From assembly GCF_003026365.1 (NCBI RefSeq), contig NZ_PYOM01000020.1, positions 32,337-96,336 on the forward strand: a DNA stretch of 64,000 nucleotides, written 5' to 3'. Positions 27,776 through 37,561 of this stretch are shown one piece after another. Below the pieces are notes generated by a model. The model saw only the letters and a list, made by a program, of their open reading frames with translations. It ran no database searches and was not told the origin of the DNA. The position numbers and the translations under genes are program-made. The first letter of the stretch is position 1. Every line of letters begins with the position of its first letter. This stretch comes from Photobacterium angustum (GTDB lineage: Bacteria > Pseudomonadota > Gammaproteobacteria > Enterobacterales > Vibrionaceae).

Positions 27776-28501
27776 ATTCTCTAATCCGACAATCTCAAGC
27801 AGCTGCGCCAATTGCGTAATTTCTACATCGGGTAAGATCAACGCCTTCGATTGCTGCTGAATCAATTTTTGTTGATCGTTAAACCAACACACTTGAAAGC
27901 CATGCTGTTTCGCGCCTTTTACATCGGTAATAAGATGATCACCAACATGTAAGATTGTCACGGCTGGTAAATTTAGGGTATTAACTGCAAGGTTAAATAA
28001 ATCTGCCTCAGGTTTTGCTAAACCATCTTTACCCGCTTGAAACACCTCGACAAAATATGGCGCTAAGCCAATTTTTTCTGCATCAACATTACCATTGGTT
28101 AGCCCGACTAGCGGAAAATGGTCACTTAATTGTTTTAATACTCGATGCGTTTCTGCAGGAACATCGACTTGGTTGCGAACAGCCAATACAGTATCTAACC
28201 CCTGCTGCGCTAAAATTTCTGCCTCTGATAAACGAAACCCTAGCTGCATTAAACCTATTTTAATGGTTTCATATCGCCACAAACTGACATCATGTTTGAG
28301 CATTGGATCTAGCATCGCTAATTGCGATTTAAGCGATGACCAAACGGTTTGATCAATCATGATACGTGACGGTAAGATCTGCGTTAACCAGTCAAACATT
28401 GCTTGTTCAGCACGAACAATCACCGGACGGTTATCGTATAAGGTATCGTCAAGATCAAAGGTTAAGGCACTAATTGGCGTTAATTGGCGGTAAAAATGCA
28501 T
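27773..28501 (-). CDS. yigB: HAD hydrolase YigB (pyrimidine phosphatase of riboflavin synthesis)
   Basis: HAD-superfamily phosphatase; E. coli YigB dephosphorylates 5-amino-6-(5-phosphoribitylamino)uracil in riboflavin synthesis. From the ATG at 28501 the protein has 242 residues and begins MHFYRQLTPISALTFDLDDT, aligning with the E. coli start; an ATG at 28531 would add ten residues. The catalytic motif is DLDDTLYDN, followed by motif II LTNGN and motif IV ILHVGDHLITDVKGA. It follows xerC by 32 nt and is the last gene of the lptM/lysA-dapF-yigA-xerC-yigB series. Confidence 0.93.
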   Translation of the reverse strand: MHFYRQLTPISALTFDLDDTLYDNRPVIVRAEQAMFDWLTQILPSRIMIDQTVWSSLKSQLAMLDPMLKHDVSLWRYETIKIGLMQLGFRLSEAEILAQQGLDTVLAVRNQVDVPAETHRVLKQLSDHFPLVGLTNGNVDAEKIGLAPYFVEVFQAGKDGLAKPEADLFNLAVNTLNLPAVTILHVGDHLITDVKGAKQHGFQVCWFNDQQKLIQQQSKALILPDVEITQLAQLLEIVGLEN

Positions 28502-28533
28502 AATCTCTCTGTATTGATACGTCGCATTCAATG

Positions 28534-29439
28534 TTATTTATTACGCTTAGCACGAGGATGTGCTTCATCATACACTTTAGCTAAATGCTGAAAATCCAAA
28601 TGGGTATAGATTTGGGTTGTCGATAAATTCGCGTGACCTAAAAGTTCTTGTACTGCACGTAAATCGCCGCTCGACTCCAACATATGTGTTGCAAAACTAT
28701 GACGTAGTTTATGGGGGTTAATATGGCTTGATACCGCCTGTTTTTGTCCCCATTCCGCCATTCTTTTCTGTACATTTCGAGTAGAAATACGCGTGCCTAA
28801 TTTAGACACAAACAATGCAGGCTCTTCTGCTTGAGCAATATTGTCACGCAACTTCAGCCATTTCGCTACCCATTCACGAGCAAGGCCAGAGAAAGGAACC
28901 ACCCTTTCTTTATCGCCCTTACCAATTACCCGTAAGTCGCCTTTGCTTAAACTGATATGACGCACATCAATACCAACCAACTCGGCTAAACGTAACCCTG
29001 CACCGTACATCAACTCCATCATTGCGCGATCACGAATTGCTAATGGATCATCATCGTTAACATCCAGCAATTGATTCATTTCATCCACATCCAAATTCTT
29101 AGGTAATGGACGTGCTTTTCGTGGCGCCGCAACGCCTTTTGCTGGATTGGCTTTCAAAACATTTTGATGGACTAAAAAATCAAAAAAGCTTCGCAAAGCT
29201 GATAAGCGCATCGCAAGGCTACTCGCCTTTAAGCCATCTCGCATCCCTTTACTGGCGATTTGACGTACCCAACCGGCATCCACTTGCTGCCAATTATCGA
29301 CGCTCAATTCGACCAATTGTTCTGCAACACGAGTTAACTGACGCTTATAGTTTTGCTGAGTATGTAAGCTTAGCTCACGTTCACTACGTAAATATTCATA
29401 GAAACGTTCAAGTGGTTGTTCCAAGCTGCGGGGCAACAT
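28534..29439 (-). CDS. xerC: Site-specific tyrosine recombinase XerC
   Basis: Works with XerD at dif to resolve chromosome dimers. From the ATG at 29439 the product is 301 residues; an upstream GTG (29457) is possible. It has an N-terminal SAM-like core-binding domain (about 1-95) and a C-terminal catalytic domain with the Arg in [11 protein letters not shown], the [12 protein letters not shown] motif (His-x-x-Arg), LLGHANL and the nucleophilic Tyr in TTQIYTHL. All catalytic residues are present. It overlaps or abuts the upstream yigA stop (29441). As part of the conserved dapF-yigA-xerC-yigB operon it is the host enzyme and not a mobile-element integrase. Confidence 0.96.
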   Translation of the reverse strand: MLPRSLEQPLERFYEYLRSERELSLHTQQNYKRQLTRVAEQLVELSVDNWQQVDAGWVRQIASKGMRDGLKASSLAMRLSALRSFFDFLVHQNVLKANPAKGVAAPRKARPLPKNLDVDEMNQLLDVNDDDPLAIRDRAMMELMYGAGLRLAELVGIDVRHISLSKGDLRVIGKGDKERVVPFSGLAREWVAKWLKLRDNIAQAEEPALFVSKLGTRISTRNVQKRMAEWGQKQAVSSHINPHKLRHSFATHMLESSGDLRAVQELLGHANLSTTQIYTHLDFQHLAKVYDEAHPRAKRNK

Positions 29440-29440
29440 A

Positions 29441-30145
29441 TTAGTCAATAACCTCACGGGTATATTGCCAATGCTCTATCAAGTAACTAATGGTTGTTGC
29501 TAACTGCTCAACAAACAAGGTGTCCATTTCTGGTTGAAAGTGTCCACCATCTGCGCTCGCAAAACTCAATACACCATTGGCTGCCGAACGACCTAATGGC
29601 AACACAATAAATGATCCTAGCTGCGGCGGATGGGTATATAACAATTCAGCTTCAGGACGACGTAAGCGGCCTAAATACGGACGATCTTGAGTTAAACGAG
29701 AACGATAAAAATCGTTAAATTGACGACGTTCGAGGTATAACACCTCATCTTCGCTATCAAACAAACGAAGACAAACGGAAAGATCCAATTGTGCCGCTAA
29801 GGCATCAATAATCGTCAGTACCTGATAAATATTATGGCATTGTAATAATTGTACTTGAGCATTAGAGAACAAGACTGATAACTCACCACTTTTGGTTGCA
29901 TTGGCGAGTAACGTGGCATGTTGTTGCTCAAGCTCGGCGATCCGTAGTCGTAGTCTCTCTAATTGAATATCAACCAAAGAGACAGTACCACGCTCTTGAT
30001 GAGGGATCCGCACGTCACTCAACCACTCCGATTGACGTGAAAAAAAAGTGGGATTATTGCGCAAGTAAGTTACAACTGCTTGCTCATTCAGCACCTCATT
30101 CAAGTCATCCCCTGATGAACAAGTTTGCTGAGAATGTGTTGTCAT
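29441..30145 (-). CDS. yigA: DUF484 family protein YigA
   Basis: A 234-residue GAF-like protein of unknown function. It has an N-terminal [20 protein letters not shown] segment, a predicted coiled coil (about 50-80, [19 protein letters not shown]) and a C-terminal GAF-like domain with [22 protein letters not shown]. Its ATG overlaps the dapF stop by four bases. Location between dapF and xerC is conserved in enterobacteria and vibrios. Confidence 0.9.
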   Translation of the reverse strand: MTTHSQQTCSSGDDLNEVLNEQAVVTYLRNNPTFFSRQSEWLSDVRIPHQERGTVSLVDIQLERLRLRIAELEQQHATLLANATKSGELSVLFSNAQVQLLQCHNIYQVLTIIDALAAQLDLSVCLRLFDSEDEVLYLERRQFNDFYRSRLTQDRPYLGRLRRPEAELLYTHPPQLGSFIVLPLGRSAANGVLSFASADGGHFQPEMDTLFVEQLATTISYLIEHWQYTREVID

Positions 30146-30972
30146 TGAATAAATTGTCCGTCAAAAACGTGAGCCGCAGGGCCGGTCATAAATAATGGTT
30201 TACCTTCACCCGCCCAACGAATATATAAATCACCACCTGGTAGAGAAACTTTTACATTTTCATCCAGCAAACCTTGAACTCGCCCAATCGCAACCGCTGC
30301 ACAGGCACCGCTACCACAAGCTTGCGTTTCACCCGCACCACGCTCATAAACACGCAAACGCACGTTATTACGATCGAGCACTTGCATAAAGCCAGCATTA
30401 ACACGCTCTGGAAAACGTTCATGGGATTCTAGTAACGGGCCTAATGTATCAACATCGGCGGTATCAACATCATCAACCACAGTAACACAGTGCGGATTAC
30501 CCATACTTGCCGCACCACAGAAAAGCGTTTGCTCACCTACGCGTAAGATATAAGTTTTTTCAGCCTGCTTTGCTTTCATTGGGATCTTATTTGGTTCAAA
30601 GATCGGCACGCCCATATTCACTGTTACCTGATTATCATTTTCAAGTTTCAGCAACATCTTTCCCGCTTTGGTACTCACCGAAATATGGTATTTATTAGTT
30701 AACCCTTTCATTGAAACAAAACGGGCAAAACAACGGGCACCGTTACCACATTGTTCGACTTCACTACCATCAGCATTAAAAATACGGTAATGAAAATCCG
30801 TTTCAGGATCATAAGGCGGTTCAACCACTAACAATTGGTCAAAGCCGATACCACGATGTCGATCCGCTAAACGGCGGATCGCATCAGGTGAAAAAAATAC
30901 ATTTTGTGTCACGCAGTCAACAACAACAAAGTCATTGCCTAACCCATGCATTTTGGAAAAGTTAATCTGCAT
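30142..30972 (-). CDS. dapF: Diaminopimelate epimerase
   Basis: Interconverts LL- and meso-diaminopimelate for lysine and peptidoglycan synthesis. The 276-residue protein has the two active-site Cys of the PLP-independent epimerases, in [13 protein letters not shown] (near residue 75) and [11 protein letters not shown] (near 219). It begins [17 protein letters not shown], as in relatives. It lies 38 nt after lysA, so the two lysine genes are probably cotranscribed and followed by yigA, xerC and yigB. Confidence 0.97.
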   Translation of the reverse strand: MQINFSKMHGLGNDFVVVDCVTQNVFFSPDAIRRLADRHRGIGFDQLLVVEPPYDPETDFHYRIFNADGSEVEQCGNGARCFARFVSMKGLTNKYHISVSTKAGKMLLKLENDNQVTVNMGVPIFEPNKIPMKAKQAEKTYILRVGEQTLFCGAASMGNPHCVTVVDDVDTADVDTLGPLLESHERFPERVNAGFMQVLDRNNVRLRVYERGAGETQACGSGACAAVAIGRVQGLLDENVKVSLPGGDLYIRWAGEGKPLFMTGPAAHVFDGQFIQ

Positions 30973-31010
30973 GATGTTCCTTAATTTTTTTCATTTCATC
31001 GCAGCCATGA

Positions 31011-32261
31011 TCACTGAATAATTTGTTCTAGTTGCCACAGTTGCGTTAGTGTTTCTCGCTCACGAACAACATGAGCCTGTTCACCGTCGACCATAATTTC
31101 AGCCGCACGAGCACGGGTATTGTAGTTCGATGCCATCACAAAGCCATAAGCGCCTGCTGAACGAACTGCTAATAAATCACCTTGCGCTAAACATAAACTG
31201 CGATCTTTACCGATAAAGTCACCGGTTTCACAAATAGGTCCAACTAAATCGTAAACATGAGCTTCACCCTGACGCGGGCTAACCGGCACAATGTCTTGCC
31301 ACGCTGAATATAACGTCGGACGAATTAAATCATTCATTGCCGCATCAACAATGGCGAAGTTTTTATGTTCAGTATGCTTTAGAAACTCAACTTTTGTCAG
31401 TAATACACCCGCATTCGCAGCAATGGCGCGTCCTGGCTCAAAAATCAGCTCCAAATCAGGGTAATTTTCTAACCGCGCGAGTAATGCCGAAGCATAATCT
31501 GCAGGTTGTGGTGGTTGTTCATCATTGTAAGTCACCCCAAGACCGCCGCCTAAATCAAGGTGCTGAATATGAATACCTTCGGCTTTTAACTCATCAACTA
31601 ATGCCAATAAACGATCGGTAGCATCAATAAATGGACTAATATCAGTTAGCTGAGAACCGATATGACAGTCCATACCAACAACCTGTAAATGTGGCAAGCT
31701 ATGCGCTAGGCGATAAACTTCCACCGCGCGATCAAACACAATACCGAACTTATTATCACGTAATCCTGTTGAGATGTAAGGGTGCGTTTTCGCATCAACA
31801 TCAGGGTTAATACGCAATGAAATAGGCGCTGTGACACCTAGCTCTTCAGCAACAGCATTTAGACGCTCTAATTCAGGTTCAGACTCAACATTGAAGCATT
31901 TGATCCCAAGTTCTAGTGCACGCTTCATTTCAGTAGCCGTTTTACCGACACCTGAGAACACCACCTTTGCCGGGTCACCACCAGCGGCAATCACACGCTC
32001 TAATTCACCTTGTGACACAATGTCAAAGCCAGAGCCAAGACGAGCAAGAACATTTAATACCCCAAGATTAGAGTTCGCTTTAACGGCATAACAAATTAAA
32101 TGAGGGTGAGTCGCAACCGCCTCATCAAATGCTTTCCAGTGGCGCTCTAACGTTGCACGTGAATACACATACAAAGGCGTACCGTATTGCTCAGCCAATT
32201 GTGCTAATGGCACATTTTCAGCCCATAATTGATTATTTTGCTGGTAGTTAAAGTAATCCAA
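31011..32261 (-). CDS. lysA: Diaminopimelate decarboxylase
   Basis: PLP enzyme making L-lysine from meso-diaminopimelate. The 416 residues show the PLP Lys in CYAVKANSN (near residue 60), HIGSQLTD, the phosphate loop GGGLGVTY, EPGRAIAANAG, and the substrate motif CETGDFIGKDR with YGFVMASNYN. This is the long alanine-racemase-fold form usual in vibrios. It lies between the small lipoprotein gene lptM and dapF. In E. coli lysA is elsewhere, so this is the vibrio/pseudomonad arrangement. Confidence 0.97.
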   Translation of the reverse strand: MDYFNYQQNNQLWAENVPLAQLAEQYGTPLYVYSRATLERHWKAFDEAVATHPHLICYAVKANSNLGVLNVLARLGSGFDIVSQGELERVIAAGGDPAKVVFSGVGKTATEMKRALELGIKCFNVESEPELERLNAVAEELGVTAPISLRINPDVDAKTHPYISTGLRDNKFGIVFDRAVEVYRLAHSLPHLQVVGMDCHIGSQLTDISPFIDATDRLLALVDELKAEGIHIQHLDLGGGLGVTYNDEQPPQPADYASALLARLENYPDLELIFEPGRAIAANAGVLLTKVEFLKHTEHKNFAIVDAAMNDLIRPTLYSAWQDIVPVSPRQGEAHVYDLVGPICETGDFIGKDRSLCLAQGDLLAVRSAGAYGFVMASNYNTRARAAEIMVDGEQAHVVRERETLTQLWQLEQIIQ

Positions 32262-32329
32262 TGTTTTTCTTCCCTGTTAAGTAGCTGCTTTCAATGGCGA
32301 CACTGTTTAACTCAGTGTTTATTTATTTT

Positions 32330-32446
32330 TTACTTTGCTTGTTCTTGTTGTGGTGCATCTTTTGGCATGTAGAGAGCACCACTCTGTCCACATCCCGCTA
32401 ATGTTAGGGTACCTAACACAAAAATTGCTAATAAACCTTTACGCAT
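32330..32446 (-). CDS. lptM: LptM-type small lipoprotein (YifL)
   Basis: A 38-residue lipoprotein. The signal peptide ends in the lipobox LAGC (Cys 19), and the mature part GQSGALYMPKD matches the C-G-x-x-G-x-LY-x-P pattern of YifL/LptM. In E. coli LptM promotes disulfide maturation of the LPS translocon protein LptD at the outer membrane. It is encoded directly upstream of lysA and dapF and diverges from cyaY, the classical position of yifL. The frame runs ATG (32446) to TAA (32330). Confidence 0.9.
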   Translation of the reverse strand: MRKGLLAIFVLGTLTLAGCGQSGALYMPKDAPQQEQAK

Positions 32447-32524
32447 AATTCAAAGCCAGTGATTATCAAACCAATGCCCTCTATAATCGCACCAAGAACA
32501 GGAAAAGCAATAGGACACAATAAG

Positions 32525-32836
32525 ATGAATGACACTGAATTTCACCAATTAGCTGATTTAGCACTAATGCAAATCGAAGAAGGTATCGATGAATCCGGTG
32601 CCGACATTGAGCCAGAAACAACGGGTAATGTATTAACACTTGAGTTTGCTAACCGCAGCCAGATCGTAATTAACCGCCAAGAGCCATTACATGAACTCTG
32701 GTTAGCCTCAAAATCAGGCGGCTATCATTTCAAGTATAATGGCACTGAATGGCGCTGTACCCGCAGCGATGAAGAGCTATTTTCACTACTTAAAAAAGAA
32801 TGCAGCCTTCATGCTGGTGAAGCGGTTGAATGGTAA
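32525..32836 (+). CDS. cyaY: Frataxin-like iron-sulfur regulator CyaY
   Basis: Iron-binding regulator of the Isc Fe-S assembly machine. From the ATG at 32525 the protein has 103 residues (E. coli 106), beginning MNDTEFHQLADLALMQIEEG. It has an acidic first helix and conserved strands NVLTLEFANRSQIVINRQEP and ELWLASKSGGYHF. An earlier in-frame codon (32459) is unlikely, since AGGA lies 9 nt before 32525. It is divergent from lptM and convergent with cyaA, sharing a terminator. Confidence 0.94.
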   Translation: MNDTEFHQLADLALMQIEEGIDESGADIEPETTGNVLTLEFANRSQIVINRQEPLHELWLASKSGGYHFKYNGTEWRCTRSDEELFSLLKKECSLHAGEAVEW

Positions 32837-32864
32837 TTAAGATATTTATTGTCATGAAGTACCG

Positions 32865-32898
32865 ATAAAAAAAGCCTTCATTTTCTGAAGGCTTTTTA
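32865..32898. terminator. Bidirectional terminator between cyaY and cyaA
   Basis: Stem AAAGCCTTCA / TGAAGGCTTT (32871-32895) with A and T tracts on both flanks ends the two convergent genes. Confidence 0.9.
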
Positions 32899-32919
32899 TT
32901 GTCATGTCAAAACACGATA

Positions 32920-35475
32920 TTAACTATTAAGCATCCCAGTTGAATTGGGATCGATATCGGGCTTTGGACGCGGCATTTGACCACTCTTAAATGGCAATAC
33001 TTGTAATTTACCGTTGTCGCAATGCACGATATTGTAGAACTGAGGTAAATTAAAGTTGATGAAGTTGGTCGCACTAAAACGGTCTTGAGCCGAAGTATAA
33101 AAACGATTAACCCCATGTACCATCTCATCTTTATTACCACTGCATTGACGGTACACTTCCATCTGGTTAGTTTCATCTAAGATATAGATATTGTAGCCCT
33201 GCTCGCAATCTTCAAAGAAGAACTGGATCAAACCTTCACTCGCATAAGCATCCACAATTTGTGGAGGATGAGGTTCGTCCATTTTACCCATCACAACATG
33301 AGGCACTTCACTGACTTTATTCGATGAAATGCAACTGTAAAAATCAACTGGGTTTTCTAACCGTTGAACAGAAACACCACGACGCTCAAAGAATAAGCCA
33401 AAGGTTTCTTCAGCAATGCGAATCGCTTTAAATCGGCGACGCTTTTCTTCTTCAACCGGTTTTAAACGCATTTCAATACATTCAGCAACTAGCTGATACA
33501 CCAAATTACGGATCAAACCACGCATGTGCTTGCTATAACAGAATACATCAACCGCTTCAGGTGGGATCGCATCATGGTGCATTTTACCGAGCATGGTTTT
33601 CAGTGCATCTAACATGGCGTTATCGCCACTAAAGTTAAGCGTACGCACTTCATTCCACGAGTTGCGATAAATCAAATCCACACTGCCAACTAAACATTTC
33701 TGTTCTGGGCCGTAACTGAAAATATCGGTAGTTTTAAAATCAAATCGTACCGAGCGGTTTTTCAGCTCATTGGTTGGGTCATTTTCTAAGTTAATGAATA
33801 ACCCTAACTGACGAATTTCACACGGGCTCGATAACGCTTGTAGACTTGGATTCGGACGGCGAATTGGGAAGGTATTTCGAATATCACTTACCAATTGATA
33901 GAGCTTATCTAAATCAAAATCTGCATCACGTACCACAGTATGAAGATGCGTTGATTCCGTTAATAAACCATTAAAATAACTCCAAGCGACTAACTTAGAT
34001 AAGTAACGGTTATGCTCAAGAGGCGGTTGCCCCATAATTAACAAAGGATCAATGGGCTGTTTATAGAGATACCAACCAGCAGCATTCGTACGCCCCTCAG
34101 GCACCTGAATAAAGGTTATATCTTCTTCATGTAAATCAGGTGAGATCTGTGGATTAAGTAAGGTGACTTTACCTGGAAGTACCTCAAATGCCGCGTATAA
34201 CTTACGCGCCAAAATACTGATATCTTCAGGACTGATCGCCGAGGTAATATTATTACGACGCGCAAAACGGATTAAGTTACGATAACTCAGCATTAACGCA
34301 TCTAATAATTCGTTATGTGCCTCTTTAACTTGTGTCACTTTCCAATCACGTCGATGATCAAGTTCATTAATCACCGAGTCTGTCCATTGCCACTGCTCAG
34401 TTAAGTGCTTGAGAACACGACGACGCCAAGACACAGAGCCGGCACTTGGTTCACGAGATAACTTTTCATGGGTTTTTAAATAGAAGCAACGACGCACTAA
34501 ATCAAGACGACGATGATCATCAATTCGCTCAAGATAGCGTGTGACCTTTTCCAACATTAAATAGTACGCATCCATACAGTATTCACTGCGATCTTCAGCA
34601 AAGAAGCGACGCTTACCATCAAGGCTTAAAAGTTGGGTATGCGGGTATTCCCATGAGTAGGCTTCAAGCAAAATGGCTTTGAGCACTGACTTATACGGTG
34701 AATCGATACTTTTATATAACTGCCATAAACTTGAACCAAAATACTCTTCGGCTGGAATACGCGTTAGACCGCCAAAATCAATCCACTCATCAAGATTAAT
34801 GTAATCTTCATCAATTAAGTACGCCATATATTGGTCATAGCACTCTTCCATTTCTGGCGGCACCATAAACCACAATAATGGCAACCCTGCCAAACAAACG
34901 GCAGAGCGATAAAATTCATCTAATAATAATAAATGCTGGCTAGAACCACAGTTTTCACCGGTCATCGCTTCAGAGAAGTTATGACGGAATCGATTCTCAT
35001 CAATAAGAAAGAAATTCGCTTCAACCCCTTGCTCCATTGCCCACTGCGACACTAGGCTACACTTGCTATCAAGTGCGCTACGTTCTTCTGGTGTTAATGA
35101 AGTTCGGATACAAACCCAGATATCAAGATCACTGGTTAGGCTTTGTCCCATTGATGAGGTACTTCCCATGGCATACAAGCCAGTAATTGGGCAGTCATTT
35201 ATCTCAAGCAATAGGGGGTCGACCGAGAGTTCGGCAGAATGGGCGCAATCGTCAACGAATTGTTGTTGAACATCAGTCACAACAAATTTCGCGATCCCTT
35301 GAGCTACCGGTTGATCAAGATAACCCGGTAAAGCAGGGTGATTGTAATGAAGTAAGACAGGCAACAAGTCAAACACTTGTACTGATTGAGCATTCATCGC
35401 TAACCGTGCTCGTTCAATACGAAGCTCAGTCAATGAATCTAGCCTGCCTTTCAGCGTCTTAATATAATTTTGCAA
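32920..35475 (-). CDS. cyaA: Class I adenylate cyclase
   Basis: Makes cAMP, the effector of CRP. I choose a TTG start at 35475, giving 851 residues. The codon is preceded by GGAAGAG, and the protein then begins LQNYIKTLKGRLDSLTELR, aligning with E. coli CyaA, which also starts with TTG. The frame extends upstream to another TTG (35514). The N-terminal half holds the nucleotidyltransferase core (GSTSSMGQSLTSDLDIWVCI with the two catalytic Asp), and the C-terminal half is the regulatory region. A rare start codon and a CRP palindrome upstream suggest tight control of cAMP level. Confidence 0.95.
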   Translation of the reverse strand: MQNYIKTLKGRLDSLTELRIERARLAMNAQSVQVFDLLPVLLHYNHPALPGYLDQPVAQGIAKFVVTDVQQQFVDDCAHSAELSVDPLLLEINDCPITGLYAMGSTSSMGQSLTSDLDIWVCIRTSLTPEERSALDSKCSLVSQWAMEQGVEANFFLIDENRFRHNFSEAMTGENCGSSQHLLLLDEFYRSAVCLAGLPLLWFMVPPEMEECYDQYMAYLIDEDYINLDEWIDFGGLTRIPAEEYFGSSLWQLYKSIDSPYKSVLKAILLEAYSWEYPHTQLLSLDGKRRFFAEDRSEYCMDAYYLMLEKVTRYLERIDDHRRLDLVRRCFYLKTHEKLSREPSAGSVSWRRRVLKHLTEQWQWTDSVINELDHRRDWKVTQVKEAHNELLDALMLSYRNLIRFARRNNITSAISPEDISILARKLYAAFEVLPGKVTLLNPQISPDLHEEDITFIQVPEGRTNAAGWYLYKQPIDPLLIMGQPPLEHNRYLSKLVAWSYFNGLLTESTHLHTVVRDADFDLDKLYQLVSDIRNTFPIRRPNPSLQALSSPCEIRQLGLFINLENDPTNELKNRSVRFDFKTTDIFSYGPEQKCLVGSVDLIYRNSWNEVRTLNFSGDNAMLDALKTMLGKMHHDAIPPEAVDVFCYSKHMRGLIRNLVYQLVAECIEMRLKPVEEEKRRRFKAIRIAEETFGLFFERRGVSVQRLENPVDFYSCISSNKVSEVPHVVMGKMDEPHPPQIVDAYASEGLIQFFFEDCEQGYNIYILDETNQMEVYRQCSGNKDEMVHGVNRFYTSAQDRFSATNFINFNLPQFYNIVHCDNGKLQVLPFKSGQMPRPKPDIDPNSTGMLNS

Positions 35476-35514
35476 ATTACTCTTCCAAGAGCTAACAGAG
35501 TTGAAGCACCCCAA

Positions 35515-35868
35515 ATATCACCATTAGGATCATTTGAGCTGTGTTAAACATGAGCAAAAACGTGATCAATGTAACACTTTTAGTACCCTTGGTAAAGATA
35601 ATGCCAAGTCAGGTAATGCGACAATTCTGTGTGATTCATCCTTAAACTATTACCTCAAATTAGTACAATGATGAATAACCGCCAGTTGCCAGCGAATCAT
35701 CATTCTATCATTTAAGGTCGATGTGATTAATATCACATTTTTTTAAACTATTAGCAACATGATCATATGCATATACTCAAATGATTAAGCAAATTATCAT
35801 CCAGACGATGCTAATGGTACGATGTGCTTAATAGAAAATAGAATCTTCATTATGGATCCCCAATACTT
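35515..35868. other. cyaA-hemC divergent control region
   Basis: No gene fits here. It holds the CRP palindrome at 35719-35740 and AT-rich DNA expected to contain the promoters of both genes. I cannot place -35/-10 pairs with confidence. Confidence 0.6.
35719..35740. promoter_or_regulatory. CRP-cAMP binding site between cyaA and hemC
   Basis: The 16-bp core TGTGATTAATATCACA (35722-35737) has both perfect CRP half-sites TGTGA and TCACA with the 6-bp spacer. It lies 247 bp from the cyaA start and 132 bp from hemC. In E. coli CRP represses cyaA, so product feedback is expected. It may also act on hemC. Confidence 0.88.
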
Positions 35869-36801
35869 ATGAGTAATCAACCAATCCGTATTGCAACACG
35901 TAAAAGCCCACTCGCTATGTGGCAAGCTGAATTCGTTAAAGCTGAGCTAGAACAAGCGCATCCTGGCATTATTGTCGAGCTTGTTCCGATGATCACAAAA
36001 GGCGATATCATTTTAGATACTCCGCTGGCTAAGGTCGGTGGTAAAGGGCTATTCGTAAAAGAGCTTGAAGTCGCTATGCTTGAAGGTCGTGCAGATATCG
36101 CGGTTCACTCAATGAAAGATGTACCGGTTGAGTTTCCTGAAGGTCTAGGTCTTGTGACTATCTGTGAACGTGAAGATCCTCGTGACGCGTTTGTCTCAAA
36201 TAAATACAACAATATTGATGAGCTACCTCAAGGTGCTATTGTTGGTACTTCTAGCTTACGTCGTCAGTGTCAATTACGCGCCCAACGCCCTGATCTTATC
36301 GTCAACGATCTACGTGGTAACGTTAATACTCGCTTACGTAAGATGGATGAAGGTCAATACGATGCGATTATTCTTGCCTGTGCTGGCCTTAAACGTCTAA
36401 AAATGGAAGACCGTATTCGTAGCGAAATTGCACCAGAAGTGAGTTTACCTGCTGTAGGTCAAGGCGCCGTGGGCATTGAGTGTCGTCTCGATGACAAACG
36501 TGTTCGTCAATTGTTAGCAGCATTAAGTGATCAAGCCACCACAACACGCGTATTGTGTGAGCGTGCAATGAATAACTACTTACAAGGTGGCTGTCAGGTG
36601 CCAATTGGTAGTTACGCAGAGCTTGAAGGCGACCAAATCTGGCTACGCGCATTAGTAGGCGAGCCTGATGGCAGTAAGATTGTACGCGCTGAAATTCGTG
36701 GACCAATCGAGCAAGCCGAGCAATTGGGAGAAACTCTCGCAGAGCAACTGCTTAACGATGGCGCTCGCGATATTTTAGATCGTTTATACGGTAACGCGTA
36801 A
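35869..36801 (+). CDS. hemC: Porphobilinogen deaminase
   Basis: Joins four porphobilinogens into hydroxymethylbilane. The 310-residue protein carries [13 protein letters not shown] at the N-terminus, HSMKDVP, the Arg-rich [11 protein letters not shown] and [10 protein letters not shown] substrate loops, and the dipyrromethane cofactor Cys 242 in [10 protein letters not shown]. Its stop overlaps the start of hemD. It is the first gene of hemC-hemD-hemX-hemY and divergent from cyaA, as in E. coli. Confidence 0.98.
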   Translation: MSNQPIRIATRKSPLAMWQAEFVKAELEQAHPGIIVELVPMITKGDIILDTPLAKVGGKGLFVKELEVAMLEGRADIAVHSMKDVPVEFPEGLGLVTICEREDPRDAFVSNKYNNIDELPQGAIVGTSSLRRQCQLRAQRPDLIVNDLRGNVNTRLRKMDEGQYDAIILACAGLKRLKMEDRIRSEIAPEVSLPAVGQGAVGIECRLDDKRVRQLLAALSDQATTTRVLCERAMNNYLQGGCQVPIGSYAELEGDQIWLRALVGEPDGSKIVRAEIRGPIEQAEQLGETLAEQLLNDGARDILDRLYGNA

Positions 36802-37547
36802 TGACAGTGCTGATCACCCGCCCTGCCCCCGATTGTTATCAATTGGCAGAGCAACTTAATGCTGCGGCGATCAGCGCAATAGCCCAACCGCTATTAACCT
36901 TAAAAGCCGGTGATGGACTTTCTTCATTATTGCTACAAATCAATACATTAAAAGCCGGTGATTATATTATTGCCGTAAGTCATCATGCGGTAACATTTGC
37001 GCACGATTACTTAGTGTCACAAGGTGCAGCATGGCCAAAAAACGTGCATTATGTAGCTGTTGGTCATAAAACTGCCGCAACATTGACAAAATTGAGCGGA
37101 CAGCGAGTATTATCTCCTGAACACCGCTGTGATAGCGAAGGATTATTAGCCTTACCCGAACTCGCAAACGTTACGGATCGTAACATCCTTATATTGCGGG
37201 GGAATGGTGGCAGAGAGTTGATCCACCAAGCATTAACGGCACGCCATGCAGTAGTCAACTATTGCGAAACGTATCAGCGATGTTGGCTTGATCTCGATGG
37301 CGAGAAATTAGTGGCACAATGGCAACATCAACAGCTGGATACCCTTGTTATTACCAGTGCTGAGCAGCTAGTATTTTTAACAACAAGGATCCCAGCTCAA
37401 TATTTGACTTGGTTTCTCAATTGCCACCTTCTCGTCCCAAGTCAAAGAGTGGCAGAGCAAGCAATAACGCTAGGCTTTGTGAATATTTCCACCGTGGGCA
37501 GTGCCTCCAATCATGCACTCTTCACGTTCCTAAGCAACTTTAGCTAA
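36801..37547 (+). CDS. hemD: Uroporphyrinogen III synthase
   Basis: Cyclises and inverts ring D of hydroxymethylbilane to uroporphyrinogen III. The protein has 248 residues. Sequence is poorly conserved in this family, but VLITRPAPDCYQLAEQL at the start, the IAVSHHAVTFA segment and the TLVITSAEQL segment fit, with two alternating alpha/beta lobes. The ATG overlaps the hemC stop by one base (TAATG). hemX follows 14 nt later. Confidence 0.93.
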   Translation: MTVLITRPAPDCYQLAEQLNAAAISAIAQPLLTLKAGDGLSSLLLQINTLKAGDYIIAVSHHAVTFAHDYLVSQGAAWPKNVHYVAVGHKTAATLTKLSGQRVLSPEHRCDSEGLLALPELANVTDRNILILRGNGGRELIHQALTARHAVVNYCETYQRCWLDLDGEKLVAQWQHQQLDTLVITSAEQLVFLTTRIPAQYLTWFLNCHLLVPSQRVAEQAITLGFVNISTVGSASNHALFTFLSNFS

Positions 37548-37561
37548 ACGGAATAATTAGG

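Noticed and set aside
28534..29439. XerC as a sign of an integrated element
   Set aside because: It sits in the conserved dapF-yigA-xerC-yigB order, so it is the host dimer-resolution recombinase.
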